In this document: one piece after another, positions 1-11,184 of the stretch
Numbering within the stretch: the first letter of the stretch is position 1
How the letters are laid out: every line of letters begins with the position of its first letter
Assembly (NCBI GenBank): GCA_016648135.1
Contig: JADDOH010023630.1
Location: forward strand, 124,001-188,000
Reading direction: 5' to 3'
Length of the DNA stretch: 64,000 nt
Origin: Agrypnia vestita
Taxonomy: Eukaryota > Arthropoda > Insecta > Trichoptera > Phryganeidae
The notes under the pieces: generated by a model
Told to the model about the DNA's origin: nothing
Databases searched by the model: none
Seen by the model: only the letters and a program-made list of their open reading frames with translations
Made by a program: the position numbers and the translations under genes

Positions 1-544
1 TAGTGGAATAATCAGCCAATAAACAGTCTCTTATTCATATTTAAGCTTTGAATTTTCTCATAATTAAAAACAAATATTGATATTAAAAATTCCATTCCAA
101 TATTTGCAAAGTACAATTTTTGAATATGCCATTTCCGGCCCGTATAATCTGTCACCAGGTGGCATCGGTTGCTTGGCACAACATGATAGTAGGCGGCTTT
201 GGTCATATGTAGAATACAGGACAATAAAATAATAATGGATGATAACGCCGGAAAGGCACATTACATAAAAATCTGACTTTTTCTTCTGACAACCTCACTT
301 CTTTGATGTTGAAAGTCTTCGCCCGATGTACAATTTGGCGTCAGGCGACTCATGAATGAAAAAATTAGGAGCATATTTAATTATATTTTAACCATATTAA
401 ATATAATAAAGTAAGGGTAGCTGAGATGAGGTCATCATGAGGAACGTATGAAGAATGATAAATGAAATATGTGAGGTGTTTCAGACATTTTCTAGTCTCT
501 GGTTTTAGATATCTACGCAAACGTAATTCTCTATGCGAATGAGA
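1..544. other. AT-rich intergenic DNA, nothing recognised
   Basis: I see no coding region, structured RNA or repeat end here. The short open frames carry no recognisable protein features and are what AT-rich DNA gives by chance. Confidence 0.6.
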
Positions 545-599
545 ACTAGTTTTCTCAGCGCGAACTAGATTTATTTACGGTTGTACCGGAAGGGACGGG

Positions 600-709
600 T
601 TTTGCTTCACGCGAGAGTCAAAATCCACATCCACAGTCCACAGACCAGCAGAAGTAGAGAGGCAGACTAATTGGAAGACACCAATATCGGGAACCACTGG
701 GAGAATCTG
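600..709 (+). other. possible non-coding exon ending in a strong splice donor
   Basis: This is a GC-richer block inside AT-rich DNA, ending at 709 with AATCTG followed by GTAAGTGA, a near-consensus 5' splice site. An in-frame stop lies just upstream and there is no ATG, so if it is an exon it would be untranslated. No promoter elements or partner acceptor are convincing. An isolated strong donor can occur by chance. Confidence 0.2.
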
Positions 710-710
710 G

Positions 711-2110
711 TAAGTGATGATTACACATCTAAAGACTCTTTCTTATCCAAACTCCTCGATAAAAGTCCCAGAATTGGGTGCACGATTGAGAGATTTTGTC
801 CTAACAACAGAAGGACTTAAAAATAATAATTATTGTCACGATACGCCACGAGTCATTTGCATGTGAAAATATTTTTTTTCTGGATAAGTTCAAATGTGAA
901 TTTTATTTTGCACGTTTTACTGTATTCTTAGCCATAGAGTAAATGTTATTCTATTAATGGGGTACACTAATGGAGCATAATATATTAATATATTTTTGTG
1001 ACACTAATGAAATAAAAATATTTACCATAACACTTCTTCCAATTTTTGACCGCACTATTAACAAACAAACGCTGTTTTAATTAAAGTGGGTGTATTTTTA
1101 TGTCATCAAAGAACGTGGCAAAAAAACTATAAACTATCTCATAAAGCTGGTCTTTGCTCGTACAGCTGTAGGAAAGGTTTACCTGGTCGTATGTCTTGTT
1201 CAAATTTGTACGTCAGGAAATCTTCTCGCTCCAAATACGTCTGTCAATACGCTACAGGTCGCAAATGAAAAGATATCGAGCTCAGTGGCGCACCTACAAC
1301 CTGGACGAATTGGGAAAACACCTGGGCGACCTACAGTTCTTCGTCTTATAACTAGGGAATCCGCCGTCAAAGAGCGATTTGTACCATTTAATTATTTTTT
1401 TTTGGAAAACTAAACAGGCCTGGTTTACTTTTACGTTATTTATCGAAATTAACCGACATAGTCCAATAAAATATATTATATGCATGAACAACATAAAATA
1501 TATCAGAATAAAAGTTACAGCGATTTAAAACAAAAGCAAATGAAAAGTACTAACAAGATGGAGACAAGATCTGGACTATCTAATCAGAGATTGTTCGAAT
1601 CTGGACAGACTTACGCCGAAGAAGTCCAGATCCTGTCTTGAGTTTATAAGACGACATAACCGTGACATGGGAGCATGGAATCCATAATTCGTTCTATGAT
1701 GAGATTAGCATACATTAATGTCATTTTCTTATAGTTTTTTGATATTGTCATCGGTCGTGGATGTGGAAGTCAAATGAAAACTCTTTAATAATTTTCACTT
1801 TTATTTATTACGTGATAAGTCACTGGGCACGCATTAAATCGAGCACTGTTCTTAAATTTACAATTACTAAATGTTTCAAGAATATTCCACACACGTGTTG
1901 TTTCACTCAATTCGAACTATTTCACGCTATTTTCATTGCTTCGATCACTTTCTTGAAAATTCCGTTCAATACTCGCAAGAAGAATAAACTTACTTTCTTT
2001 CTCGATTTACTTTTGTGAGAATATACGCGCTGGTAATACTGCACTCGCTCCGTTGCTAATATCGCACCTGTTAAACGTCAATTAAAGAAGGAATGCGCAG
2101 CGGCTGTCCG
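711..2110. other. intergenic DNA, no gene seen
   Basis: Mostly AT-rich. An imperfect hairpin lies at about 1564-1640, where a segment around AGATCTGGAC faces GTCCAGATCC. The open frame at 1090-1413 has no recognisable domain. From 1750 to 2110 the base composition is more balanced, but I recognise nothing in it. Confidence 0.5.
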
Positions 2111-2560
2111 GCCGGCCTTTTATAAAAATATGTATTTCGCAACGTTTCTTGTCATTATTATTATTATCAGATTTGGCGAGTTAACAGAAAGAAGATGACA
2201 GATATAGGCCGAGAGTTTTGAGGTCGGCTCACTGCAAAAGAAATTGGGAAAATGGAAAAAATCCGCAGGCGAACATACACATTCGAGGATCTCCTCCACT
2301 AAACAACACTCGAGCTGTCAACTATGTTCAGACTGAATGGACTGCCACCAAGCAATGAACAATTTTCACTCTGGAGATAAACTAGATTCAAAGTTTAGTT
2401 TTTTTTTTAATTAACTGAAGTAAAAAGGCGGAAAGCTGTAAAATACTTCCCGAGGCACATTAAATTTTAACATAAAATATGCGACTCCATCGAAAACCAG
2501 TATTATCTTTTCACAACCAACTTGTATGTAAAAACAGCAAGCATAAAGTTTTGAACTCAC

Positions 2561-2675
2561 CTGCCGGGGTAGTATCCAACCACCTCTGCGGAACGTCAGC
2601 AAGCTACGGTCAATGCGGCTACCGATCGGCTGCCACAAGCTCTGCGTCAGCGCCAAGGCTTCACACTTTTGTCGC
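2561..2675 (-). CDS. candidate internal coding exon, unrecognised protein
   Basis: Read on the minus strand, a pyrimidine-rich run ending TTATAG (2676-2681) precedes a 115-bp GC-rich block. The block ends CCGGCAG and is followed by GTGAGTTC, a strong donor. Both splice signals face the right way. Only one of the three frames is open: it skips the first base, gives 38 codons and ends on a complete codon. The other two frames hit stops within the first 30 bases. The peptide includes LTQSLWQPIGSRIDRSLL and FRRGGWILPRQ; I recognise no family. The GC content stands well above the flanks, as expected for a host exon. No neighbouring exon of the same gene is visible, so the flanking introns would have to be long. 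It could also be a chance pair of splice-like sites or an untranslated exon. Confidence 0.4.
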
Positions 2676-2861
2676 CTATAACAATACAGAAAAGTTTGAG
2701 ATTAGACACGTACAGAGGTTATTAGTGAGTACCTAGTAGAAAATGAATAACATATTAACTCCGTAAACATTTTTTAAGAAGATCAACAAATAACAGTCGC
2801 ACATCTTTTTTATAACGTGAATAAGCTGACTTTTAACAAGCAATAACTTCAGATTGATTTG

Positions 2862-3045
2862 ATATGTGGAGCATAAAAACAAAGGCAGTAACCAAAAAAA
2901 ATTTAATGCAATCATTGTGGATTACTTATTTATACATAAAATATAGATCTCAATAAATTTTAAATAAGCAATCCTTAGCGAGTGCATTCAAAATATTTTT
3001 TAAGGTTTTTGGATATTGCTGCTTTTGTCTTTATACCCCACATAT
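2862..3045. mobile_element. MITE, family A (TATA-bearing inverted ends), copy 1
   Basis: A 184-bp element with inverted ends: ATATGTGGAGCATAAAAAC at the left, and GTCTTTATACCCCACATAT at the right as the reverse complement. Copies with the same ends lie at 19296-19510 and 30049-30736. The interior is AT-rich and non-coding. No transposase is present, so any movement would be in trans. The superfamily is not clear from the ends. Confidence 0.75.
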
Positions 3046-3057
3046 GATAATAAACTA

Positions 3058-3225
3058 ATATTATAATTAAGATAAGCTATAGAAGTCTCACGAGGATGAA
3101 GCTATTTATATGAAAATCGTGTATGGGAGCCTTTTTTTTAGGATGGCCCAAGGCTTACGACCGGTACGAGCTGGCTTATATGATCACTCTACACAATGCA
3201 ATGTTCACCAAATCCATAATCAAAA
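3058..3225 (-). repeat. foldback family B, single arm
   Basis: This matches the arm shared by copies at 38166-38666, 44230-44695 and elsewhere. It begins with a TATAGAAGTCTCAC-type block, continues through GGCCCAAGGCTTACGACC and AGCTGGCTTATATGATCAC, and ends near AATGTTCACC. The arm is about 160 bp. The other arm is not seen nearby. Confidence 0.7.
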
Positions 3226-3639
3226 ACATAATTAAGGTATTATTTATTTAATTACACATAATAAAATAAAAAGCCTGTCAAACACCGAAATTAGGAGGCG
3301 TAAATTAATAATTCGCATCATCTGCCCTACTAAGAAAAAGGCACTAAATCCATTTTTTTTGAAAAATGTTTTTTTGTGGTTTTGGATACTTGATACCTTT
3401 AAATCGTAACATTTAACCTTTCTAATAAGCTTATTTGCCTATTTTCATCACCATTAACTTTAATTTACAGTATATCCATCTGGGGTATGCAACACGTAGC
3501 TTATTTGCAGTTTCAAGGTTTAAACTTTACAAAATAAACTTTTTTATATGGTAATTCAATTTATATTGAGTGAGCGAAAGTAATTATAGCTCCATTTACG
3601 TTTCCTTGATCAACTCAGTAATTTGTTTAATGGAGATAC

Positions 3640-3805
3640 TGCTTTTTAGCTTAGTGGGGCTGTGACATAGCTAAGCCATTACAATGGGCGATGGTGGCTA
3701 CATTGGTTAGTTGCCGCATTGCCGCGCGTTCGAGGTTCGAGTCTTTCTCCAGCCGTGTAATTTTGTGTTTTATTATTAAATTTTTAATTTATAATACAAA
3801 ACGAA
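3640..3805 (+). mobile_element. tRNA-derived SINE, family 2, copy 1
   Basis: It contains a B-box-like GGTTCGAGTC downstream of an A-box-like segment, followed by CTCCAGCCG, an AATTTTGTG tail block and ACGAAATTAT. The arrangement is repeated at 12700-12915. No tRNA cloverleaf can be closed, so this is a tRNA-derived retroposon and not a tRNA gene. Confidence 0.6.
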
Positions 3806-5150
3806 ATTATAAAATTAAGGTTAAAGAACATTATTAAATTGAGAAAAGAGTCGAATGCACGTTGCTGTCATTCAGGTAACAAGACAAGAAGAGGGGGAGA
3901 GTTTGGCAACTGTGAGAAGCTGCGTTCAACCTGCGCGTTGGGGTATAGCTGACCCTCCACTATGGTTAGGTACTGCTCTAGTAGGTACATTTAAGACATT
4001 GTCACAATCACCACAATTCCATACATAAACTTTTTTAATAGTAAAAAATTCAAAGCGAAAATATAAAAGTACTCTAGCGTTTTTCCGGATAATTTGTTGC
4101 TACGCCACTGAATCGAGCTCAATCTCTTTGCAATCTTTTTTTATCTTTCTGCCAGGATCTTTATTAGTTTCCACCCAGATGTAAAGACTAAAAGTAGGAC
4201 TTTATTGCCGGAAGTAAGGTAAAAGAGAGTCACAAAAGACTGAGTTGTGGGTCATTATATTTTTTTGTATGCTGCCTTGTCTCCAATTAATTTTATTATT
4301 TTTACTAAAGAAAAAGAAAGAACACACTTGATAAACGGATTTTGCCAAGTTCAAGTATGCATGTTAATACTTTTCGAATTAAAAATATTAACAAACCATC
4401 TACTACTTCCTCATTATTCAATAACTCACAAGCATTCAGACTTCTATATAAATAACAAAATAGCAAAAAAAAAACAAATTTAGCTTTTTCGGTTTTAGGT
4501 TTCATCCCTATTAAATTAAGGGTTCATAAGCCACAGCGTTCCGAAGTTGAGTGCCACTTCGAGCAGCTTAGGAGGGAGGAAAGCGGGTGCGGGTGATATA
4601 ATCTAAATAAATTTTACATCTGCTCTCAATCGTAATGATTGACGTGATTAACTTCCACCTGCGTTGTATATTTGTTGATTTTTACGTTTAAATTCTGACA
4701 AATTTTCATGTCAGTCATGTACCTCTAACCGATTGCAGACATGTGGTGACCCGGCCTACCCACGCTAAACTTGAGGCGGTTTTATCAGTCTTGTACATTC
4801 TGTAGCCGGCCGCAATTTCTCATCTCTTAACAAAATAACTCCACAACGAACGTTTCTTTCGGAATGTGTCGAAAGGTGATGACCGAGAATAAAAAAAAAA
4901 GTTTCTAGGAAGGATTAAGAGGCGATAATAGTGGAATGGGTCGAGTCTCCATCATCGGATTGGGCGGACCTTCGCTGCACGTCCAGGCCTTTTTTCCCTT
5001 ATATCCTTTTTTTTGTGATAGCATTTCACTTAATGTATTACCTGTTTATCATTTTTACTTGCTCTGGAAACTTCTCTCGAATTATCGAATTAAAAATATA
5101 ACACTGACGCATTCGCATTATAAAATGAATTATCAAACACAAAATGTAAC
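3806..5150. other. intergenic DNA, nothing recognised
   Basis: AT-rich with a GC-richer patch around 4730-4820. Short open frames (4247-4483, 4936-5157) show no protein signature. Confidence 0.5.
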
Positions 5151-5158
5151 ATACTAAA

Positions 5159-5293
5159 GGCCGGTTGTTTCAAGTTGGATTAAAGTAAACGTTCGTTTAA
5201 AGCATTGATTCTCCACCAATCAGACGATCCATTTTCGTAAATATTTATGCTTTAAACGAACGTTTACTTTAATCCAACTTGAAACAACCGGCC
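5159..5293. mobile_element. palindromic MITE with perfect 46-bp inverted ends
   Basis: The 46 bases from 5159 (GGCCGGTTGTTTCAAG...) are exactly repeated as the reverse complement at 5248-5293, separated by a 43-bp loop. CTAAA flanks both sides (5154-5158 and 5294-5298), a perfect 5-bp target duplication. The element is 135 bp and has no coding capacity. Perfect arms imply recent insertion or strong conversion. Confidence 0.9.
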
Positions 5294-5595
5294 CTAAATA
5301 TTATAAACACATGGAGCAGTATGGTATTGGTGTATATATGCTTTGTGTTTGATATAGTCACCGTAATGGCCCATAAAACAATGTTTTCAAGCAGGGAATG
5401 CGAAAACTTATATTCTTATAAGACATCTGGCGTTATATAGAGCACTACAGAGTTATTAAGGTGATAAAAGTTATCAACTTTGGTGTAAAATATAATTGGA
5501 GTATTCGCGAGCTTAAAAAAAATGTGAATTAGCGATTGTGATTAAGAAATTCGATCCAGTTTACATTATTGATGAAATTTGGGATTACTACTATA

Positions 5596-6101
5596 CAGGG
5601 TCTAACAGAACTAGCCCACAATACATTACAGGCAGATTCCTGCCTTGACTGTGAGTCAAAAATGTTCAAACAACCAGAAAATGTTATGAAGTTATACAAT
5701 ATCAAAGTTTGAATTTTTTTCTCAATACTTCTGACTTTGTTTTGCAAAACGTTAAACTTTCATAACCAGTAACTTAAATCGATTACAAAAAATTCATTCC
5801 ATTCAATAAAAGTTAATTAAAATTATTAAAACCTCGCAGAAATTCCAGTTGGATTTATGCAAATTGAAATTGGAAGGTTTTTGTCATTTTATTTGACTTG
5901 TATCGAACTAAATTAATTTTTCTTATTCGATATAAGTTACTGTTCATCGTTTTACAAAAAATAAATCAGGAATATTGAAAAAAATGCAAACTTTGATGTC
6001 GCCATTCTCCATAAATATTGATATTAGTCTATTGCTAGAACATTCTAGACTCATAAATAAAGCAGTGAAAGTATTGTGGACTAGCTCTGTTATAGCCTAT
6101 A
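5596..6101. mobile_element. MITE, family C (GTNTAACAGARCTAG ends), copy 1
   Basis: The left end is CAGGGTCTAACAGAACTAG; the right end is the reverse complement of TATAACAGAGCTAGTCCAC. The second copy, at 61613-62117, has the same ends, about the same length, and similar interior blocks (a CATTC-CATTCAATA segment and a CCAGTTGGA segment). It is non-coding. TA-rich flanks suggest a Tc1/mariner-like target, but this is not proven. Confidence 0.75.
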
Positions 6102-6785
6102 ACATAAACATGACAAAATTTAATTATTTTGTTCATATTTCTTAAAACAAAAGAATCACATTTTGAAAAGGATATTCTTTCACTCAATTTAAATAAAAGA
6201 GTATCAAATGCAAATGAATCACTTTGTATTGTAAAACAATAATGAAAAGTCACACAAAGATGAACTTTAGTAGATTTGTTCAATATTTAATTTTTTAATA
6301 ATAGGGAAAAATATAATATAAATCGAATCTTAATAATACCTACTTATGATATTATCGAAGTTCAGCAGAAACTAGTACGTAAAAAAAATAATTTCTGGTT
6401 AGTAATGGACAGTACGTTTTAGTACACCTACTTATTTAATGGATATTAATTTAGATACAATTTAGATTTTAAAATGTTTTAATAATAACTTGTATTAATA
6501 TAATAAATAAACCATTATTTCACACATATTTTAAGATCTAGGTACTTCCACTAAATAGTCGCTTTTTTAGAGATAAAAAAATACAGGTAAACACAAATTA
6601 TTATTTTTTTCTAGTCAAGTAAAGTATTTTTCATAGAAAAAATATTTAGAGAAGTTAGTGTGTATTTTTGCAATATAATTGTCATGAATTGTTAAAATAC
6701 TATTAATTAATTAAATATCTGAGAGTTCCAAGATTGTATATTCTTAAAATGAATCCTGTGATAACGTAGTTTGATTTTTAAAATT
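6102..6785. other. very AT-rich DNA, nothing recognised
   Basis: Poly-T and poly-A rich; no gene or repeat end identified. Confidence 0.6.
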
Positions 6786-6789
6786 TTTT

Positions 6790-6955
6790 TAATTACGTAC
6801 ACGGAATACGTGTCACATCAATATTCTTACTATTTTAAACGCTTTTGCTATTAAAATAGAACTAACTCGCTAGTCTCGAGTGAGGTTCGAACCCGCGAAC
6901 TTCGGATCACGACGCGAGAGTCCTAACTACAAGACCAACAACCTACTCTAATTCT
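6790..6955 (-). mobile_element. tRNA-derived SINE, family 1, minus copy
   Basis: On the minus strand an A-box-like segment (GTCTTGTAGTTAGGAC) is followed by a B box, GGGTTCGAACCTCACT. At the far end is the family tail block with ATATTGATGTGACACGTATTCC. The tail is shared with copies at 17115-17335, 34764-34905 and 58183-58340. A tRNA acceptor stem cannot be formed. Confidence 0.7.
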
Positions 6956-7840
6956 GTTTGAATTGCGTGTTATAAATAATAATTCTAAAACGTTAATAAT
7001 ACAACAAATTCAAGTACGACATAAAGTAAAACACTTTGCGTCGTGTACACATTCAAAACAAGTGTAAAACAAACTTAAATGCTTTGATGCTTCATTGTCA
7101 AGCGTTAAGTGGTCATATAGCTTTGTTTCTTTCTCGCACAGATATCGCTCACTCATATATTGACATGTATATGTATGTACACAACACGTTCATGAAGCGA
7201 GTATTAAATAGACTTTTAAGCATCCGCCCATTAAATGGACTAAGGCCCATCGTATGAATTATTTCACCAAAAAAACTTTTCAGCCACACTAACTTCTTGC
7301 ATTAAATAACGCATTAACTCTGTGGGTAAACTTTTTTATATAAAGATGGATGTTATAAAATTTTAAATGTAGAAATATGAGGTCTTTACAGACCAGTTTT
7401 ACAGCTGTGTTTTTATTTAAATTTTCGTCTGTGTTGTTACTCTACAAAATAAAATAAATACATCATAAAGATTATTCAAATTTGCTAGAATATAATATTT
7501 TATGTATGACGAAATGCTGTTGTTGCAGTAAAAGTGAGTGTTTTTTGTATACACAAAAATGATGAGTGTGTAAGATGGATGAACGTGTGGTGTGAGATGA
7601 GTGTTTGAAGAAGATAAGACACATCGGAACACGTCTTATGTAGAATAGTAATTAAACTAAGCAAACAGTTTAACGACAGAGAAGATTATTTCGTTATTAA
7701 TATAATGTAAAATAATCAAAAACATTAGAATATTTGCAATTAATTATCAGCATAAATTTATCTGCATAGTAATAATAATATTTGGTTAATTGAATACTGG
7801 AAATGAATAACATCGAGTGCCAGAATTAAAGAGTGAATGT
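6956..7840. other. intergenic DNA, nothing recognised
   Basis: AT-rich; the open frames at 7036-7257 and 7417-7632 show no domain. Confidence 0.5.
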
Positions 7841-7842
7841 TG

Positions 7843-7990
7843 TTATTACGGTCGTTAGACATATTTAACTATAATTTCGGATATTTTATACGCACCGTAT
7901 GTATTACCGAGAAGCGAATCTCGACGTTTCGTTGGATACTTATCCAACGTCATCAGGAGGACGACCTTTACCCGCGGAGGTGGGGGTCGG
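7843..7990 (-). mobile_element. Penelope-like element terminal region with hammerhead-like core
   Basis: It lies directly downstream of the GIY-YIG frame in the element's minus orientation. The minus strand reads CTGATGA (7956-7950), then a GTTGGATA/TATCCAAC stem, then GAAAC and GTCGAG. This is the order of the conserved hammerhead ribozyme core: CUGANGA, stem II, GAAA. Hammerhead motifs are established for PLE terminal repeats. A related but decayed copy of the flanking sequence is at 22260-22395. Confidence 0.7.
7926..7957 (-). ncRNA. hammerhead ribozyme-like core (PLE)
   Basis: CTGATGA, then a perfect 8-bp stem II (GTTGGATA with TATCCAAC, loop AG), then GAAA. A partial stem III can pair CGAGA with TCTCG just downstream. 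I could not close a stable stem I by eye, so self-cleavage is not shown. Confidence 0.65.
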
Positions 7991-7995
7991 ACTGA

Positions 7996-8583
7996 TTAAA
8001 GGTGCTGCTTTCTAGGGCGTAAATTGTATGCACTTTGTTGTGGAGTGTTTTCTTCTTCTACAATAGAGGTCGCCAGAGTGCAATATGTACTAGTTACGTC
8101 GGCGGATTTTACTGCGACTTCTCTCAAGGGTTGAATCAGTGTCGTTAGAACAGGGCGCCAAATACTTGATAATTTGTATCTGTCATCTCTATTGAAATTG
8201 GGATGTTTGTATATTTCAATGGACTCCCTCACTAATCTGGGTATAAGGTACGATTCTGTTGATAAGATTTTTGCTTTGTCAAATCTGATGAAGTGACAGA
8301 GATTCCCTTTAGATGCATGTTCGCAGATTGCCGATGTATTGGAGTTGTTGTTTTTAATTGCTCCAATGTTTTCCTTCAATCGTGTAGCGACATTGCGTTT
8401 GGTTTGTCCTATGTAGAAAGCTCCACAAACGCATGGCACTCTGTATACACCTGGAGACTCGAACGGTGTGTTATCTTTTACACTACCTAATATACGTGAA
8501 ATCGAACTATGGGGTCTGCAAACTGTTTTTATATTTAATTTCAGCAACGCCTGGCTGATTTTGTCAGTAACAGTAAACAGTTT
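7996..8583 (-). pseudogene. Penelope-like element, C-terminal GIY-YIG endonuclease region (5'-truncated)
   Basis: The minus-strand frame encodes the end of a PLE polyprotein. In order: a linker with KTVCRPHSSISRILGSVKD; GVYRVPC and CVCGAFYIGQTKRNVATRLKEN, which are the GIY-YIG core with the YIG and the downstream arginine; a CEHASKGNLCHF histidine region; then SYLIPRLVRESIEIYKHPNF, the conserved glutamate helix; and a tail ending NLRPRKQHL and stop. In the family this domain nicks target DNA for target-primed insertion. The frame is open across the whole domain. It also extends upstream of 8547 by about 12 codons resembling the PLE thumb, then breaks near 8590. The reverse transcriptase is absent, as is usual for 5'-truncated copies. 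The terminal repeat with a hammerhead-like motif follows at 7990-7843. Confidence 0.88.
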
Positions 8584-8589
8584 TCAGCC

Positions 8590-8850
8590 CCCATAGTTCG
8601 ATAACCACACACCCAAGGTCGTTTTATGAGTAATCGGATTCCTTCTATATTGGACCTACACTTTCCCCACTCAAATCGACATTTTTTATGCTAAAGTGGT
8701 CATTCTCCCCGCGCTACTAAGTTTCAGTTTCAGTTTCCAAAGATTTTTTCGTTCGGTCACAAATATTCTAAATCATGTTTCTGAAAATTCTTCATCTATC
8801 TACATCGACTTACCAAAAATTTCACATATAAAAAACACTTCAATTTAAAA
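8590..8850. other. unassigned DNA
   Basis: No coding or repeat signal recognised beyond the PLE break point. Confidence 0.4.
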
Positions 8851-9035
8851 TTTGAAGTGTGTAGTTTGTAGTGTGCACTTTCAAATAAAATGTACTATTT
8901 GAAGTATGTACTTTAAAATAACTTTGAAGTGTGTGTAGCTCGAAGTATGTACTAAACATCTAAAGGTGTGAAGTGTACACTTGCATGTAATGTAGTACTA
9001 CATTGTAGTAGTTAGTACAGAGCGGACCCATTATT
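8850..9035. repeat. dispersed repeat, family D fragment
   Basis: It is rich in GAAGTGTG, GAAGTATGTACTT and TAGTACTACATTGTAGTAG motifs and ends in CAGAGCGGACCCAT. The same sequence occurs as reverse complement at about 36805-36990, within the larger element 36788-37377. It is non-coding. Confidence 0.75.
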
Positions 9036-9079
9036 AACAGGTAAGGAAAATAAGATAATATTAAAAAAGATTATATTAA

Positions 9080-9640
9080 AAAAGTAACCCAAACATAAAA
9101 CCAAGTTTTTATTATACTCCCTTTCTTTGTAAAATATAACAACAGTTAAAGACGAATTAAAATATATAACATAACACTAAACTTACAGTTATTTAATATA
9201 TTTCTAAAATGTCAGATGTTTTGAGCTTTGATAAGACACTTCATGCTTTGAAGATCAAATTCTAACAACATTTGTCAGTCAATTTAGATTTTCGACATTC
9301 GTATTGAAGTACCTATTATGTATACCGACGGAGTAATTCAAATTTAGAAAATATTCCGCGACGTTATCGGGCCACCGTTGCTAATAATCAAACTTTTCTA
9401 ATGATTCCTATTTGAAAAAATCAATAAAATTCCTAATAATCCGAAATTATACTATAATTATGAATTTTTTTAACGAAAATTTGATAGATCTTCTTGATCG
9501 TCGCCACGAGTCTACTTGTTAAGTTTCAGCTCGATTGGATCACGGGAAAAGGGTCAAAAATCGATCCAAAGTTATTTCACCCGGCAAGCCGGCAAGCAAG
9601 CAGATGCCACGAGCTAATATAAAGGGAGTAAAAAAAGGAA
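9080..9640 (+). mobile_element. dispersed repeat, family E (non-autonomous), copy 1
   Basis: It starts TAACCC...AACCAAGTTTTTATTATACTCC and ends near AATATAAAGGGAGTAAAA, giving short inverted ends around ACTCCCTTT. A conserved inner block reads GTTTCAGCTCGATTGGATCAC, then AAATCGATCCAAAGTT, then AAGCAAGCAGA. Copies: 10300-10630 and 11505-11880 (both inverted) and 33968-34445. At 34 kb the copy interrupts a LINE, which fixes its ends. There is no open frame. The class is unknown; it is possibly a MITE. Confidence 0.7.
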
Positions 9641-10299
9641 ATATTAAATTAATACACACAAATTGAAAATTGAGTAGCAAAGCCATTAAAGCATAAAAGT
9701 ATTTTAAAATTAATAATGACGTAAAAAAAGTGATCTTCTAATAAGGATTTTTAAAAATCCTTCGCTTGAAAAGGGTGAAGTCCATTTGACGTTCAATTTC
9801 GGTAATCTTATATTTTTGCTAAGCCAACCTGTTCCTCTAAAAAGAAGCCTAATATCCATATTGGATTTACAGACGATATTCCGTGGGTCACGTCCGCCGA
9901 CCTAAGCGCGGGGATTTAGGGGTTAAAAAATCCCTTCGGATATCCGAATTCTGTCAAATTTAGGGAACGAGAAGACCGCCCTTTCGATGTTTCGATCCGC
10001 CCTACAACAAATCGTCGATTTCCCGACAGGATGGGTCAAAAAAATTGGTATATTCGTGAGTGGAACCCAAATGATGATGTATTTATAGCCGCCGAAGAAT
10101 GTAAGCTGACAGAATCAATCAAAAAATAAAACTGAAATGGTAATGCGTTTTCTCGAATAAGAATTCATTTTTTGCGAATTCATTGATGAATGCTTATTTT
10201 TTTATTTTTACAAACAGATTTGGAACACGAAATATAAATCTATCATTAAAAAATTAATCTTTCATTAAAATTGTCGTTATTTGATGTATTTTTATTCCC
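9641..10299. other. unassigned DNA with a GC-richer block
   Basis: Between two copies of family E. The segment 9880-10060 is GC-richer (AAGCGCGGGGATTTAGGG and surroundings) and could be an eroded element, but no frame stays open. Confidence 0.4.
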
Positions 10300-10630
10300 C
10301 TTTTTTTTTACTTGTAGCGTCTGCTTGCTTGCTTGTCTGACGAAAAAACTTTGGATCGATTTTTAACCCTCTTTCCGTGATCAAATCGAGCTGAAACTTT
10401 GCAGGCAGACTCGCGGCGACGATAAAAATGATCTAACAAATTTTCGGTTTAAAAAATTAATAATTATAGAATAATTTTTGATTTTTAGAAATTTTAATTT
10501 TAATTTCAGTTTTCAAATTGGAATCATTCTATGTGAATAATTAGCCCGACGCGTGTACAGACAACAAACATGACTCAAAGCGAAAGGAAGTATTGTAAAA
10601 ACTTGGTTTTTATGATATTTATGATAGTAT
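10300..10630 (-). mobile_element. dispersed repeat, family E, inverted copy 2
   Basis: It carries the inner block in reverse: CTGCTTGCTTGCTTGTC, then GGATCGATTTTTAACCC, then CGAGCTGAAACTTTGC. It ends near AAAACTTGGTTTTTATG, the reverse complement of the family's left end. Confidence 0.7.
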
Positions 10631-11184
10631 TTTCTCGGCCCTTCCAGCGTTTACGAGAGCGCCCCAGACGATTCATTGTGCTCTAGACCTTTCCAGAGTG
10701 TTTCATAGTTTTGTTGTCTTCGAGAGGCTTTGACAGTGCCAATCTCTTTTCTTCAACATGTTGTTACAATACAATGTTTTTGAAACCGGTAAAAATAATC
10801 AACGTGGTTACAAAGTTTATTAGATTTTTGTGTTATTTAAAGAATTGATCTATATTTTTAAATTCTTATTCAAAATCATGACTTATCCCTTAATGTATGT
10901 ATTAGCGTGGTGTTATTAAAATTTACCAATACTTTAAAATAATTAATTAATATCACTTTTAATAATCACTTTTCTGGTGTTGTCAGCGCACCCGGCGCGT
11001 TAACGTTAATCTTCAAGTCCAATTGAAAAACCACAGCTGATGAATTAATAACGTTTCGAAGCTTTTGTAGGAAGATTTTCACAACAAATACAGAAATCAA
11101 CTACCTTCATAAGATGCTTCAAAATTAGCAGGGATCTCATATTAAAATATCTATAATCCTTATTAAATAATATGGATCGTTCTT
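10631..11184. other. unassigned DNA
   Basis: No gene seen. The block 10630-10745 is GC-richer but has no open frame or known motif. Confidence 0.4.

Noticed and set aside
1290..1410. Reverse-transcriptase scrap on the plus strand
   Set aside because: PGRIGKTPGRPTVLR looked LINE-like at first, but no second conserved block follows in any frame.
1564..1645. Structured RNA from the AGATCTGGAC hairpin
   Set aside because: The stem is short and imperfect, and nothing else suggests an RNA gene.
6880..6950. tRNA gene on the minus strand
   Set aside because: A and B boxes are present but no cloverleaf closes, and the family 1 SINE tail follows.
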